Of a stretch of DNA of 64,000 nucleotides, positions 38,269 through 47,900 are shown piece by piece. The notes under the pieces are model-generated. The model was not told the origin of the DNA. It searched no databases and was given only the letters and a program-made list of their open reading frames with translations. This DNA comes from Krasilnikovia cinnamomea (GTDB taxonomy: Bacteria > Actinomycetota > Actinomycetes > Mycobacteriales > Micromonosporaceae), in contig NZ_SHKY01000001.1 in assembly GCF_004217545.1 (NCBI RefSeq), positions 2,542,001-2,606,000 of the forward strand, given 5' to 3'. The first letter of the stretch is position 1. Each line of letters begins with the position of its first letter. The position numbers were made by a program, and so were the translations under genes.

Positions 38269-39344
38269 CCCGGCTCACCCGTGCCGACCTGGACACCCTG
38301 CCCGCGTACGTGGCGGGGCGCAACGTCGCCGACCTGGCCCGCGAACTCGGCCTGACCGAGGCCATCAAGCTGGCCAGCAACGAAGTCCCGTACGGGCCGC
38401 TGCCCGGCGTGCCCGAGGCGATCGCCGAGGCGGCCCGCACGGTGCACCGCTACCCCGACATGGGTGTGGTCGCGCTGCGCGAACGGCTGGCCGACCGGTA
38501 CGGCGTGAGTCCCGACCGCGTAGTCACCGGCTGCGGCTCGGTGGGGCTGGCCGAGACCCTGGCCAAGGTGACCTGTCTGCCCGGCGACGAGATCGTGCAC
38601 GCGTGGCGGTCCTTCGAGGCGTACCCGATCATCGCCACGGGCGCGGGCGCCACCGGCATACGTGTGCCCAACACCGCCGGGCACGGCCACGACCTGTCCG
38701 CGATGGCCGACGCGATCACGGACCGGACCCGCCTGGTTATCGTGTGCAACCCGAACAACCCGACCGGCACCAGCGTGCGCCGCGCCGAGTTGGACCGGTT
38801 CCTCGCGCAGGTGCCCGACGACGTGCTCGTGGTGCTCGACGAGGCGTACCGGGAGTTCGTCACGGACGAGCAGGTGCCCGATGCCCTCGAGACGTACGGT
38901 GACCGCCCCAACGTCGTGGTGCTGCGCACCATGTCCAAGGCGTGGGGCCTGGCCGGTCTGCGCATGGGTTTCCTGGTGGCCCAGCCGGAGGTGGCCGCGA
39001 CCATCCGCAAGGTGGTGACGCCGTTCTCCACGAACCTGCTGGCGCAGGCCGCCGCCCTGGCCGCGCTGGACGCCGAGGATGAGGTGACGCGCCGCTGCGC
39101 GCTGATCATCGCCGAGCGCGACCGGATCACCGAGGCGCTGCGCAAGCTGCAGCTGGAGGTTCCGGCTAGTCAGGCCAACTTCGTGTGGCTGCCGCTGGGC
39201 GACCGGGCCGCGGCGTTCGGCGCGGCGTGCGAGGCGCGCGGGGTCATCGTCCGCGCCTTCCAGCCGGACGGTGTGCGCGTGACCATCGGCACCCCGGAGG
39301 AGAACGACGCGTTCCTCGCCGCCGCGGAGCATGCGCTCGCCTGA
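38265..39344 (+). CDS. HisC-type (histidinol-phosphate or aromatic) aminotransferase
   Basis: A 359-residue class I/II PLP aminotransferase. The PLP lysine is Lys225 in TMSKAWGLAGLRMGF. Other landmarks are the substrate loop KLASNEVPYGPLP, the cofactor site CNPNNPTGT, VVLDEAYREFV, and the C-terminal arginine in GVRVTIGTPEEN. Sequence alone does not separate histidinol-phosphate from aromatic aminotransferases. No other his genes are near, and hppD is in the same run of genes, so an aromatic aminotransferase making or using 4-hydroxyphenylpyruvate is the better guess. GGAGGAGAG precedes the ATG, which overlaps the RDD stop. Confidence 0.87.
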   Translation: MTRLTRADLDTLPAYVAGRNVADLARELGLTEAIKLASNEVPYGPLPGVPEAIAEAARTVHRYPDMGVVALRERLADRYGVSPDRVVTGCGSVGLAETLAKVTCLPGDEIVHAWRSFEAYPIIATGAGATGIRVPNTAGHGHDLSAMADAITDRTRLVIVCNPNNPTGTSVRRAELDRFLAQVPDDVLVVLDEAYREFVTDEQVPDALETYGDRPNVVVLRTMSKAWGLAGLRMGFLVAQPEVAATIRKVVTPFSTNLLAQAAALAALDAEDEVTRRCALIIAERDRITEALRKLQLEVPASQANFVWLPLGDRAAAFGAACEARGVIVRAFQPDGVRVTIGTPEENDAFLAAAEHALA

Positions 39345-39416
39345 CCTCGCCGCCTACCTCGCGACCAGCAGAGAGACCCGACCTCGCCGCCTACCCCGCG
39401 ACCAGCAGGGAGACCC
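39343..39416. repeat. 37-bp tandem duplication across two gene ends
   Basis: A 37-bp unit beginning GACCTCGCCGCCTACC is repeated head to tail (39343-39379 and 39380-39416) with two mismatches. The first copy starts inside the aminotransferase stop codon, and the second contains the last codons and stop of the convergent glycosyltransferase. The first copy therefore looks like a duplicated 3' end of that gene. Confidence 0.9.
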
Positions 39417-40932
39417 GCATGCGGTGGAAGGTTTGGGTGTCGGCGACGGTGTAGCGCTGCGCCAGCGCCGCCCGGACGGCCGGGGGGACGCTGCTGAGGA
39501 TGTCGTCGTCCGGGTTGGTGGAGACCAGCCAGACGCGCTGGTAACCGGCCAGGGCGGCGACCGGGTCGGCGCGGTCGCGGCGTTGCCACGACCACGGCTG
39601 CCCGCTCGGCGGCTCGGTGAGCACCTCGGGCGGCACGGGCCTACCGGCCTGTTCGAGTTCGTACCGGAAGGCGCGGTGGGTCTTGCGGTATCCGGTGTAG
39701 ACGACCCCGTCGCCGGGTGACTCGTGGTCGCCGAGATAGCGGGCGGCCGCCGCGAAGGCGAACTCGTTCTCCACCGCGTCGGAGCGGACGAACCGCTGAT
39801 CCGGCAGGCCCGCCGCGGCCAGCGCGACCACGGCGGCCAGCGCGACGGGAACGAGCGCGCGGGTGGAACCGGCGAGGCGGCGCAGCGCCCACCCCGCGGC
39901 GAGGACCCACGCCGGCACGGTGAACAGCAGGTACCGGGGATAGAACAGGCTGAACTCGTCGAACGTGTAGTACGCGACCACCGGCGGCAGCACGGCCCAG
40001 ACCGCCAGCAGGAGACCCGGCCGCCGATCCGGAGCCGGGGTCGCGTGCATCAGCGCGAGCGCGGCCACGCCCAGCACCACGATAGATCCGGCCACCGCGC
40101 CGCTCATGAACATGCTGGCCGGGAACGACTCCACCCGTGCCCAGACCGGATCGGGCACCCAACTGATCTGGCCGCCCTGCCGGCTCCCCACCAGCACCAG
40201 CGGTGCGGCGATCAGTAGCGCGGCACCCACCGCGAGCGGCCAGCCGAACAGGATCGGGCGGCGCCGCGCCCCGGCCCGGGCGAGCACCGCCGCCACGACG
40301 ACCAGGTGCGCGGCCAGCGCCATGAGCGCGACGATGTGGCTGCACGCCACCCACAGCACGGCCAGGCCGTAACCCACCCATCGCCACGGGGACGGCTTCT
40401 CCAGCGCCCGCATCAGCAGCAGGGCGGCCGCGACGGTGGCGGCCAGGGTCATCGCGTACGGGCGGGCCTCCTGGCCGTACCGCGAGATCGCCGGGATCAC
40501 CGCCAGCAGCAGCCCCGCGACCACACCGCTCGGTGCGTCGAACAGCCGCCGCCCGAGCAACGCCAGCAACCCGGCCGCCACGGCCATGAACAGCGCCGAC
40601 GGCAGGCGCAGCGCGGTCGGAGAGGCGCCGAACACCCCGATCCAGACGTGCATCAGTACGTAATAGGGGAAGAGCACCACGTCGACCGTGCCCACCAGGT
40701 GACGCAGATCTCCCCACGACAGCGAGGCGGCCCACCACGTCGCGTGCTCGTCGCGCCACAGCTGCCGGTCGCCGATGCCGAACAGCATCACCGCCAGTGT
40801 GAACGCGAACGGCGCCGCCGCGACGGCGGCCGCCGAGCGCACAGTGGACGGTTTCGGCACGGGAACCGGCGCGGCGTCGACCAGCTCACCATCCGGGGTC
40901 GGCCCGGCACCCGTGGTGACCCCGATGGCCAT
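39391..40932 (-). CDS. GT-C glycosyltransferase, GT39/ArnT-like mannosyltransferase family
   Basis: A 513-residue polytopic membrane protein with about ten to twelve helices. After the first helix comes the catalytic-type acidic motif in LWRDEHATWW (DE), located in the first outer loop as in protein mannosyltransferases and ArnT. The helices of the family core follow (ARPYAMTLAATVAAALLLM and others), then a soluble C-terminal domain. These enzymes use polyprenyl-phosphate sugars to glycosylate proteins or lipids outside the membrane. Acceptor and sugar are unknown. The start is ATG 40932. Confidence 0.82.
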   Translation of the reverse strand: MAIGVTTGAGPTPDGELVDAAPVPVPKPSTVRSAAAVAAAPFAFTLAVMLFGIGDRQLWRDEHATWWAASLSWGDLRHLVGTVDVVLFPYYVLMHVWIGVFGASPTALRLPSALFMAVAAGLLALLGRRLFDAPSGVVAGLLLAVIPAISRYGQEARPYAMTLAATVAAALLLMRALEKPSPWRWVGYGLAVLWVACSHIVALMALAAHLVVVAAVLARAGARRRPILFGWPLAVGAALLIAAPLVLVGSRQGGQISWVPDPVWARVESFPASMFMSGAVAGSIVVLGVAALALMHATPAPDRRPGLLLAVWAVLPPVVAYYTFDEFSLFYPRYLLFTVPAWVLAAGWALRRLAGSTRALVPVALAAVVALAAAGLPDQRFVRSDAVENEFAFAAAARYLGDHESPGDGVVYTGYRKTHRAFRYELEQAGRPVPPEVLTEPPSGQPWSWQRRDRADPVAALAGYQRVWLVSTNPDDDILSSVPPAVRAALAQRYTVADTQTFHRMRVSLLVAG

Positions 40933-41270
40933 CTACCCGTCACCCCCGTCGTTCCGCTCTCCCGCGAGCGACCGATCCTACGGAGGCCGATCCACCTTCG
41001 GTCGCGCGGCACGATTCCAGTGGCGGTGTGCCAATTCCGGCCGACCTGTCGCAGGTGAGCAGACCGCCCGTCGCGTCCTGGTGCTCTGCTTCACGTCCCG
41101 ATTCCCCCGTACGCTCGCGTAACCGGGCGAAGGCGGCCTGCCGCTCACCTGCAACACATCCAGCGTCGCCGTTGGACCTTGAACGAAGCGTGAAAGACTC
41201 GTATCGGTCCTTGTGGGTATCTTGAATTCCCTGGTCAGGGAAACGCCGTGGTGGCGTCGATGGAGGTGGC
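40933..41270. promoter_or_regulatory. Promoter region of the SARP regulator, with a 16-bp palindrome
   Basis: This 338-bp gap separates divergent genes. A plausible promoter for the SARP gene is TTGAAC (41179-41184) and TATCGG (41202-41207) with 17 bp between. Twenty-eight bases before the ATG there is a near-perfect palindrome, TTCCCTG-GT-CAGGGAA (41227-41242), which could be an operator or a leader hairpin next to the GGAGGTGGC ribosome site. No gene is seen in the rest. Confidence 0.45.
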
Positions 41271-44200
41271 ATGGCGGCGGAGTTCGGTGTGCTCGGCGCC
41301 GTGGAGGCCCGGCTCGACGGCCGACCCGTCGATCTGGGTCATGCCCGGCAACGGTGCGTACTGGGCGTGCTGCTCGTCGAGGCCGGCCGTCCGGTCCCGG
41401 TCGACCAGCTCGTCGACCGGGTGTGGGGCGAGGATGTCCCGCAGCGGGTCGCCGGGGCGCTCTACAGCTACCTGTCCCGGCTGCGGCGGGCGGTCGCCGA
41501 CGCGGACGGGGTGGAGATCCAGCGGCAATCGGCCGGCTACCTCCTCACCGTCGACCCGCAGGCGGTGGACATCCACCGGTTTCGCCGGTTGATCACGCTT
41601 GCCCGGTCGGCGGAGTCGGACCGGTCGGCCGCCGAGCTGTTCGCGCAGGCCCTCGGCTGCTGGCGCGGTGAACCGTTCGCGGGCCTGGACACTCCGTGGC
41701 TCACCTCGACCCGGCACACGCTGCTCAGCGAACGGTTCGCCGCCGAGCTCGACCGCAACGACGTGCTGCTGCGGCTGGGCCGCCACGGCGAGCTGCTCCC
41801 GGCGCTGTCCGCCGCCGTCGCCGAGCACCCGCTGGACGAACGGCTGGCCGAGCAGTCGATGCTCGCCCTCTACCGGTGCGGCCGCCAGGCCGACGCCGAC
41901 GAGCAGTACCGGCGGATCCGCCGCTGCCTGGCCGAACAGCTCGGCAGCGATCCCGGTGCCGGACTGCGCCGGCTGCACGAGCGGATTCTGGCCGCCGACC
42001 CGGGCCTCGCCGCACCGAGTGCGGACGTGCCCGAGCCGCGGCAGACCGGACCGGCTCCGGTACCGGCGCAGCTGCCCGCCGACGTGCGCGCCTTCGCCGG
42101 GCGTACCGATGAACTGGCCGCGCTGGACCGGCTGCTGTCGCAGCCGGTCGGCGATGACCCGCGGCACTCCGCGGCCACGGCGGTGACCATCGCGGTCCTC
42201 TCGGGTACGCCCGGAGTCGGCAAGTCCGCCCTGGCCGTACGGTGGGCGCACCGCGTTCGGGACGCCTTCCCCGACGGGCAGCTCTACGTGAACCTGCGCG
42301 GCTACGACGCCGAACAGCCGGTGGTGCCCGCCGACGCGCTGGCCTGGTTCCTCACCGCGCTCGGCGTACGCGCACCGGAGCTGCCGCTGGAGCTCGACGA
42401 GCGGGCCGGGCGCTACCGGTCCGAGCTGGCCGGCCGGCGGATGCTCGTGCTGCTGGACAACGTCTCCTCGGTGGAGCAGGTCCGGCCGTTGCTGCCCGGC
42501 GCGGGATCGTGCCTGGTGCTGATCACCAGCCGGGATTCCCTGCCCGGAATGGTCGCGGTGCACGGGGCCGAACGGCTCAACCTCGACCTGCTTCCCCCGG
42601 CGGACGCGGTGGGTCTGCTGCGCCGGCTGATCGGCGCCCGGGTGGACCGCGAGCCGTCCGCCGCCGCGGAGCTGGCCGACGCCTGCGCCCGGCTGCCGCT
42701 GGCGCTGCGGATCGCGGCCGAGCTGGCCGCGGCGCGCTCCGACGTTCCGCTGGCCGAGCTGGTCGCCGAGCTGGCCGACCACCAGCGGCGGCTCGATCTG
42801 CTCGACGCGGGCGGCGATCCGCGCGCCGAGGTGCGGGCGGTCTTCTCCTGGTCGTACCAGAACCTGTCCGGCGAGGCGGCCCGCGCGTTCCGGCTGCTCG
42901 GGCTGCCGCCCGGGGTCAACCTGCACGTCGACGCGGCGGCGGCGCTGACCGGCACCGGCGTCGGCGACGCGCGGCGGCTGCTCGGCCTGCTGGCCCGGGC
43001 CAGCCTGATCCACACCTCCGGCGGCGGCCGGTACGGCATGCACGACCTGCTGCGCGCCTACGCCGCCGAACTCGCCAGCCGGCACGACACCGCACCGGAC
43101 CGGGAGGCGGCCCTGACCCGCCTGTTCGACCATTACCTGGCCGGGTCCGTCGCGGCGATGGCGGCGCTGTACCCGACCCCCGCCCCGGCGCGCGACCTGG
43201 CGGCGGGCGGCACCACCGGTGACGCGGACGCGGCCCGCGCCTGGCTCGAGGCCGAATGGCCCAACCTGGCCGCCGCCTGCACGTACGGTGCCACGCACGG
43301 CTGGCACCGCCACGCCATCGCCCTGGCCGAGACCCTGTTCCGCTACCTCGACGCGGGCGGGCCGGTCGCCGAGGCGGTGACCGTCACGGCGTCGGCCGCG
43401 GCGGCCGCCCGGGCCGTCGGCGACCGGGACGCGCAGGCCCGGGCGCTGAGCAACCTGGGACGGCTGCACCGGCGGCAGGGCCGGCTCGACCGCGCGGCCG
43501 AGTCCTACCAGCAGGCGCTGACTCTCTACACCGGACTCGGCGATGACGCCGCCGTCGCCGGGGCGCTGCGCAACCTGGGCAGCGTCCACTGGCGGCAGGG
43601 CCACTACCGGCAGGCCGCGGACCACTATCAGCAGGCGTGGACGCGGTACCGGCGGTTGGGTGACGAGGCGGGCGAGGCCGACGCGCTGGTCCGGCTGGGC
43701 CTGGTAGACGAGCGGCTGGGCGACTCCGCGCAGGCGGTGCGGCGGCTCCGGCCGGCACTGGAGCTCTACGCCCGGCTCGGCGACCGGTTCAGCGAGGCGT
43801 ACGTGCTGTCGCTGCTGGCCCGGCTGGGCCCGGACCCGGATCAGCTCGCGCCGACGGCCGCGTCGCTGGAGCTGAGCCTCGCCGCGGTCCGGCAGGCCGG
43901 TGACCGTACCCGGGAGGCGTACGTGCTGACCGACCTCGCCGCGGTCCACGCCCGGCGCGGACGGCTTGCCGAGGCCGCTGCTCACCTGCGGGAGGCCCTG
44001 GTGCTGCACCGCCGGATCGGGGACCGGGCCAGCGAGGCCGAGGCGCTCAACGACCTGGGCCAGGTGTTGCGCGCGGCGGGCGACGCCGCGCAGGCCGCCG
44101 CCGAACACGGCCAGGCCCTCGCCCTGGCCCGCGAGATCGGCGACCGGTACGAGCAGGCCCGCGCGCACGACGGCATCGCCGCCGCGGATCAGGTCACCGG

Positions 44201-44309
44201 CGAGCCCGACCGGGCACTGTCGCATGTGGAGCAGGCGCGGCGGCTGTTCGCCGACCTCGCGGTGCCCGCGCCGACGATCGGCGTCCCGGCGGCGGGATCC
44301 GGGCGGTAG
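41271..44309 (+). CDS. AfsR/SARP-family regulator with NB-ARC and TPR domains
   Basis: A 1012-residue regulator of AfsR type. Residues ~1-95 are an OmpR-like winged helix (RPVPVDQLVDRVWGEDVPQR, ALYSYLSRLRRAV), and ~100-245 the bacterial transcriptional activation domain. An NB-ARC STAND ATPase follows, with Walker A GTPGVGKS at 312-319, RMLVLLDNV as Walker B, and LPLALRIAAELA. From ~640 the protein is tetratricopeptide repeats (LSNLGRLHRRQGRLDRAAES and others). AfsR proteins switch on secondary metabolism when a ligand opens the STAND module. ATG 41271 has GGAGGTGG. Its stop codon directly abuts that of the convergent SLOG gene. The target genes are unknown. Confidence 0.92.
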   Translation: MAAEFGVLGAVEARLDGRPVDLGHARQRCVLGVLLVEAGRPVPVDQLVDRVWGEDVPQRVAGALYSYLSRLRRAVADADGVEIQRQSAGYLLTVDPQAVDIHRFRRLITLARSAESDRSAAELFAQALGCWRGEPFAGLDTPWLTSTRHTLLSERFAAELDRNDVLLRLGRHGELLPALSAAVAEHPLDERLAEQSMLALYRCGRQADADEQYRRIRRCLAEQLGSDPGAGLRRLHERILAADPGLAAPSADVPEPRQTGPAPVPAQLPADVRAFAGRTDELAALDRLLSQPVGDDPRHSAATAVTIAVLSGTPGVGKSALAVRWAHRVRDAFPDGQLYVNLRGYDAEQPVVPADALAWFLTALGVRAPELPLELDERAGRYRSELAGRRMLVLLDNVSSVEQVRPLLPGAGSCLVLITSRDSLPGMVAVHGAERLNLDLLPPADAVGLLRRLIGARVDREPSAAAELADACARLPLALRIAAELAAARSDVPLAELVAELADHQRRLDLLDAGGDPRAEVRAVFSWSYQNLSGEAARAFRLLGLPPGVNLHVDAAAALTGTGVGDARRLLGLLARASLIHTSGGGRYGMHDLLRAYAAELASRHDTAPDREAALTRLFDHYLAGSVAAMAALYPTPAPARDLAAGGTTGDADAARAWLEAEWPNLAAACTYGATHGWHRHAIALAETLFRYLDAGGPVAEAVTVTASAAAAARAVGDRDAQARALSNLGRLHRRQGRLDRAAESYQQALTLYTGLGDDAAVAGALRNLGSVHWRQGHYRQAADHYQQAWTRYRRLGDEAGEADALVRLGLVDERLGDSAQAVRRLRPALELYARLGDRFSEAYVLSLLARLGPDPDQLAPTAASLELSLAAVRQAGDRTREAYVLTDLAAVHARRGRLAEAAAHLREALVLHRRIGDRASEAEALNDLGQVLRAAGDAAQAAAEHGQALALAREIGDRYEQARAHDGIAAADQVTGEPDRALSHVEQARRLFADLAVPAPTIGVPAAGSGR

Positions 44310-44783
44310 TCACACCCGGACGACGCCCTCCACCCACAGCACGGTGACCGGGCGTCCCCGCGCCCGGGCGTAGGCCACGATGTCGGCGGTGCCGCCCACC
44401 CCGCGACCGGGCTGCCCGTCCCAGACGGCGAAGAGGTGGTCGCAGCGGTCGACCAGGACCTGCCCGGCGGCCAGGAACGCCTGATCGCTGGGCTGCGGAT
44501 AGGGCAGGGTGAGCACCGTCGTGGCGGCCCGCCGAAGCTGTTCGAGCCGGGCCCTGCCGTCGTCGGTGACCAGCGAGCTGGCGTAGTCCGCGCAGGGCAG
44601 GATCGCCTCCAGCACGCCCCCGGCCGCCACGACGTGCGCGGCGAACAGCTGGTCGGCGCCCTCGGCGAGGTTCGACACCCCGTACAACTGGGCGCCGACG
44701 GGCAGGACCCGGCGCCAGTGCTCCACCGCACGGTCGACGATTCTCGGCGGGAGAATCTGGTGACCGGTAACTCCGAACCGCAC
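44310..44783 (-). CDS. SLOG-fold nucleotide-binding protein
   Basis: A 157-residue Rossmann-like protein. RFGVTGHQILPPRIVDRAV at the N-terminus, SNLAEGADQLFAAHVVAAGG in the middle, and a late CDHLFAVWDGQPGRGVGGT segment are the SLOG (SMF/DprA-LOG, YpsA-like) pattern, which binds nucleotides or nucleotide-derived signals. Stand-alone SLOG genes are often coupled to effector genes in proposed conflict or signalling systems. Here the divergent neighbour is a TIR-WD40 protein. GTG 44783 was chosen as it starts the fold; the frame is open far upstream only because it runs antisense to that neighbour. It is convergent with the SARP gene, with no spacer. Confidence 0.78.
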   Translation of the reverse strand: MRFGVTGHQILPPRIVDRAVEHWRRVLPVGAQLYGVSNLAEGADQLFAAHVVAAGGVLEAILPCADYASSLVTDDGRARLEQLRRAATTVLTLPYPQPSDQAFLAAGQVLVDRCDHLFAVWDGQPGRGVGGTADIVAYARARGRPVTVLWVEGVVRV

Positions 44784-44868
44784 TGCGACCCCCGTACGAC
44801 GGCTCGTTCCGCTCAGAAACACCACGACGATACGGACGCCGCCCCCGGTACGGCCAGGGCAGTGGCAT

Positions 44869-44908
44869 CCGTCATTCTCCGCGTCGACGGTGGTGTGCAG
44901 AATGACGG
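44869..44908. promoter_or_regulatory. Inverted repeat between the SLOG and TIR-WD40 genes
   Basis: CCGTCATTCT (44869-44878) and AGAATGACGG (44899-44908) make a perfect 10-bp inverted repeat with a 20-bp spacer, 32 bp before the TIR start and 86 bp before the SLOG start. The position in a 156-bp divergent promoter suggests a shared operator. No obvious regulator gene is next to it except the SARP protein. Confidence 0.5.
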
Positions 44909-44939
44909 TCGCCAACCGGACCGATCGCGGGGATCTGCC

Positions 44940-47900
44940 ATGACCTTCAATGGGTTCATTTCGTACAGTCATGCCGCAGACGGGCGGCTCGCACCCGCCG
45001 TCCAGCGTGGTCTGCACCGACTGGCGAAGCCGTGGCACCGGCGGCGGGCGTTGTGGATCTTCCGGGATCAGACCGGGCTGGCGGTCACACCCGCGTTGTG
45101 GACGTCCATCCAGAACGCGCTCGACGGCTCCGAGTACTTCGTGTTGCTGGCCTCGCCCGAGGCGGCGCGCTCGCCGTGGGTGAACCGCGAGATCGAGCAC
45201 TGGGTGGCCACGAAGTCGGCGGACCGCATCCTGCCCGTGGTGACCGACGGCGAATGGCAGTGGGATCCGGCGCGGCGGGACTTCACCGAGGGCTCGACCG
45301 CGGTGCCGACGGCGCTGCGTACGGTCTTCGCCGAGGAGCCGTTGTTCCTCGACCTGCGCTGGGCCAGGGACGACCAGCACCTGAGCCTGCGGCATTCCCG
45401 GTTCCGGGACGCGATCGCGCAGTTGGCCGCACCGATGCACGGGGTCAGCAAGGACGACCTGGAGGGCGAGGACGTCCGGCAGCATCGCCGGGTGCGGCGG
45501 CTGCGTTCGGTGGCGGTGACCGCGTTGGTGCTGCTGACGCTGGTGGCGTCGCTGACCGGCGGGTTGGCCGTACGCAACGCGCAGCGGGCGACCGCGGCGG
45601 CGGTGGAGGCGCGGTACCAGCAGCAGGAGGCGCTGGAGCAGCGGGGCAGCGCCGAGCGGTTCGCCCAGGAGTCGCGTGACCACGAGGAGGTGGCGCGGCA
45701 ACAGCAGGCGCGGGCCCGGGACGCGGCGGCGGAGACCCGGCGGCAGGAACGGCTGGCGCGCGAGCAGAAGGGGCTCGCGGAACAGGCGTCGCGGGAGGCC
45801 GGTCGCCAGGAGGGCAACGCGCGCAGGCAGGAGGCATTGGCGCAGCGGGCGGCGGAGCGGACGCGCGCCCAGGAGCGGCTGACCCAGCGGCAGCGTGATC
45901 GGGCGCGGCATTGGGCGGGCGAGGCCGGTCGCCAGGAACGGACCGCCCAGCAGCAGAAGCGACTGGCCCACCAGGCGAGCGCGGAGGCGCTCCGGCAGCA
46001 GCACATCGCCGCGCAGCAGCAGCGCCGGGCCGACGAGGAGCAGGGCAGAGCCGACGAGCAGCAACGCAAGGCGGACGAGCAGCAGCGCAAGGCGGACGAG
46101 CAGCAGCGCAAGGCGGACGAGCAGCAGCGCCGGGCCGACGAGCAGCAACGCCGGGCCGAAGACCAGGAACGCAAGGCGAACGAGCAGCAACGCCGGGCCG
46201 AAGACCAGGAACGCAAGGCAGACGAGCAGCAGCGCAAGGCGGAGGAGCAGCAGCGGATCGCGATCAGCCGGCGACTGATCAACCAGGCCAGGGAGGCGAT
46301 CGACGAGGACCCGCGATCCGCCCTCATGCTCGGGCTGGCCGCCCAGAAGGTGCAGCCGGGGCCCGAGAGCCGCGGTGAACTCACCGGCATCGTCGCGTCG
46401 ACGCACTACGCCGGCACCCTCGACGGCGTGAGTCGGGCCGCGTTCGGCCCGGACGACCTCCTGGCGACCAGCGGCGAGGACGGGACCGCGACGCTGTGGA
46501 ACGTGGCCGACCGGGCGCACCCCGTCCGGCTCGCCACCCTGCGCGGGGACGGTTCGCTGGTGAGCGCGCTGGCGTTCAGCCCGGACGGGCGGACGCTGGC
46601 CATGGTCGGCTGGCGGGGCATGGCGATCCTGTGGAACGTGGCCGACCGGTCCCATCCCGTGCAGCTGGCCACGCTGCCCGGCCTGACGAGCGTCAAGTCG
46701 GTCACGTTCAGCCCGGACGGGCGTACCGTCCTCACGGCCAGCCTGGACGCGAGCGCGACCCTGTGGGACGTGACCGACCAGAGCAAGCCGAAGCGGCTGT
46801 CGCGGCTGACCACGAAGAGTTACGTGCTGGACCGCGCCATCTTCAGCCCGGACGGGCGCACCGTGGTGCTGTCCGCCGGCACGGCGACCATCTGGAACGT
46901 GACCGACCGGGCCCATCCGGTCCAATCGGCCACGCTGGCCGGCGGCAACGTGCGCCCCGCATCGGTGGCGTTCAGCCCGAACCGGCCGCTGCTGGCCACC
47001 GGGGACTGGGACGGCGCGGTGGTTCTCTGGGACATGACGGATCCGGCGCGGCCCAAGCGGGGCGCCACCCTCACCGGCGCGCCCGAGACGGTCCAGGACG
47101 TGGCGTTCAGCCGGGACGGACGCGTCCTGGCCGCCGGCGACTCGCACGGTACGGCGACGCTGTGGGACGTGACGGAGCCCGCCAAGCCGCTGCGGCTGAC
47201 CAGCATGGTCAGCCACGGCGGGGCGGTCGAGTCGATGGCGTTCAGCGCGGACGGCCGTACCGTGGTCACGGCCGGCAGCGGCGAGACGGCGACGCTGTGG
47301 AACGTGGCGGACCGGGGTGCCCCCACCCAGCTCAGCGAACTCGACGACCACAGCGCCCAGGTGCTGGCGCTGGCGTTCGGCGGCGACGGACGCTCACTGG
47401 CCACCGCCGGCTACGAGGGCGAGGCGATGCTCTGGGACATGACCGATCCGGCCCATCCGGTCCGGCGGGCCACCGTGACCGCGCATGACGACGAGGTCGC
47501 CGCGGTGGCGTTCAGCCCGGACGGACGCACCATCGCCGCCGCCGGGCGGGAGGACGGCCAGGTGTCGCTGACGGACGTGAGCGACCCGGCCAGGCCGGTC
47601 CGGCGGGCCGTGTTCGAGGAGGACGTGACGCGGTTGAACGCGCTGGCGTTCAGCCCGGACTGCCGCAGCCTCGCGGTCGGCGCCACCGAGGGCAAGCTGA
47701 TGCTGTGGGACGTGGCCGACCGTGCGCGTCCGGTCCGGCGCGCCACGCTGACCGGGCACGGCAACATGGTGGAGTCGCTGGCGTTCAGCCCCGACGGACG
47801 CACGGTGGCCGTCGGCGGCGCCAAGGGGCAGGTCTGGCTGTGGAACGCCGCCGACCTTGCCCGCCCCGTCCGGCTGGCCACTCTGGACGGACACGGCGAG

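Noticed and set aside
38265-39344. Assignment as hisC of histidine biosynthesis
   Set aside because: No other his genes are nearby and the context is tyrosine catabolism; sequence alone cannot separate the two functions, so no gene symbol is given.
41235-44225. A 996-codon open frame on the minus strand
   Set aside because: It is exactly antisense to the SARP regulator, whose domains are unmistakable. The frame is open only because of high GC codon bias; its translation is low-complexity Arg/Gly/Gln/Val.
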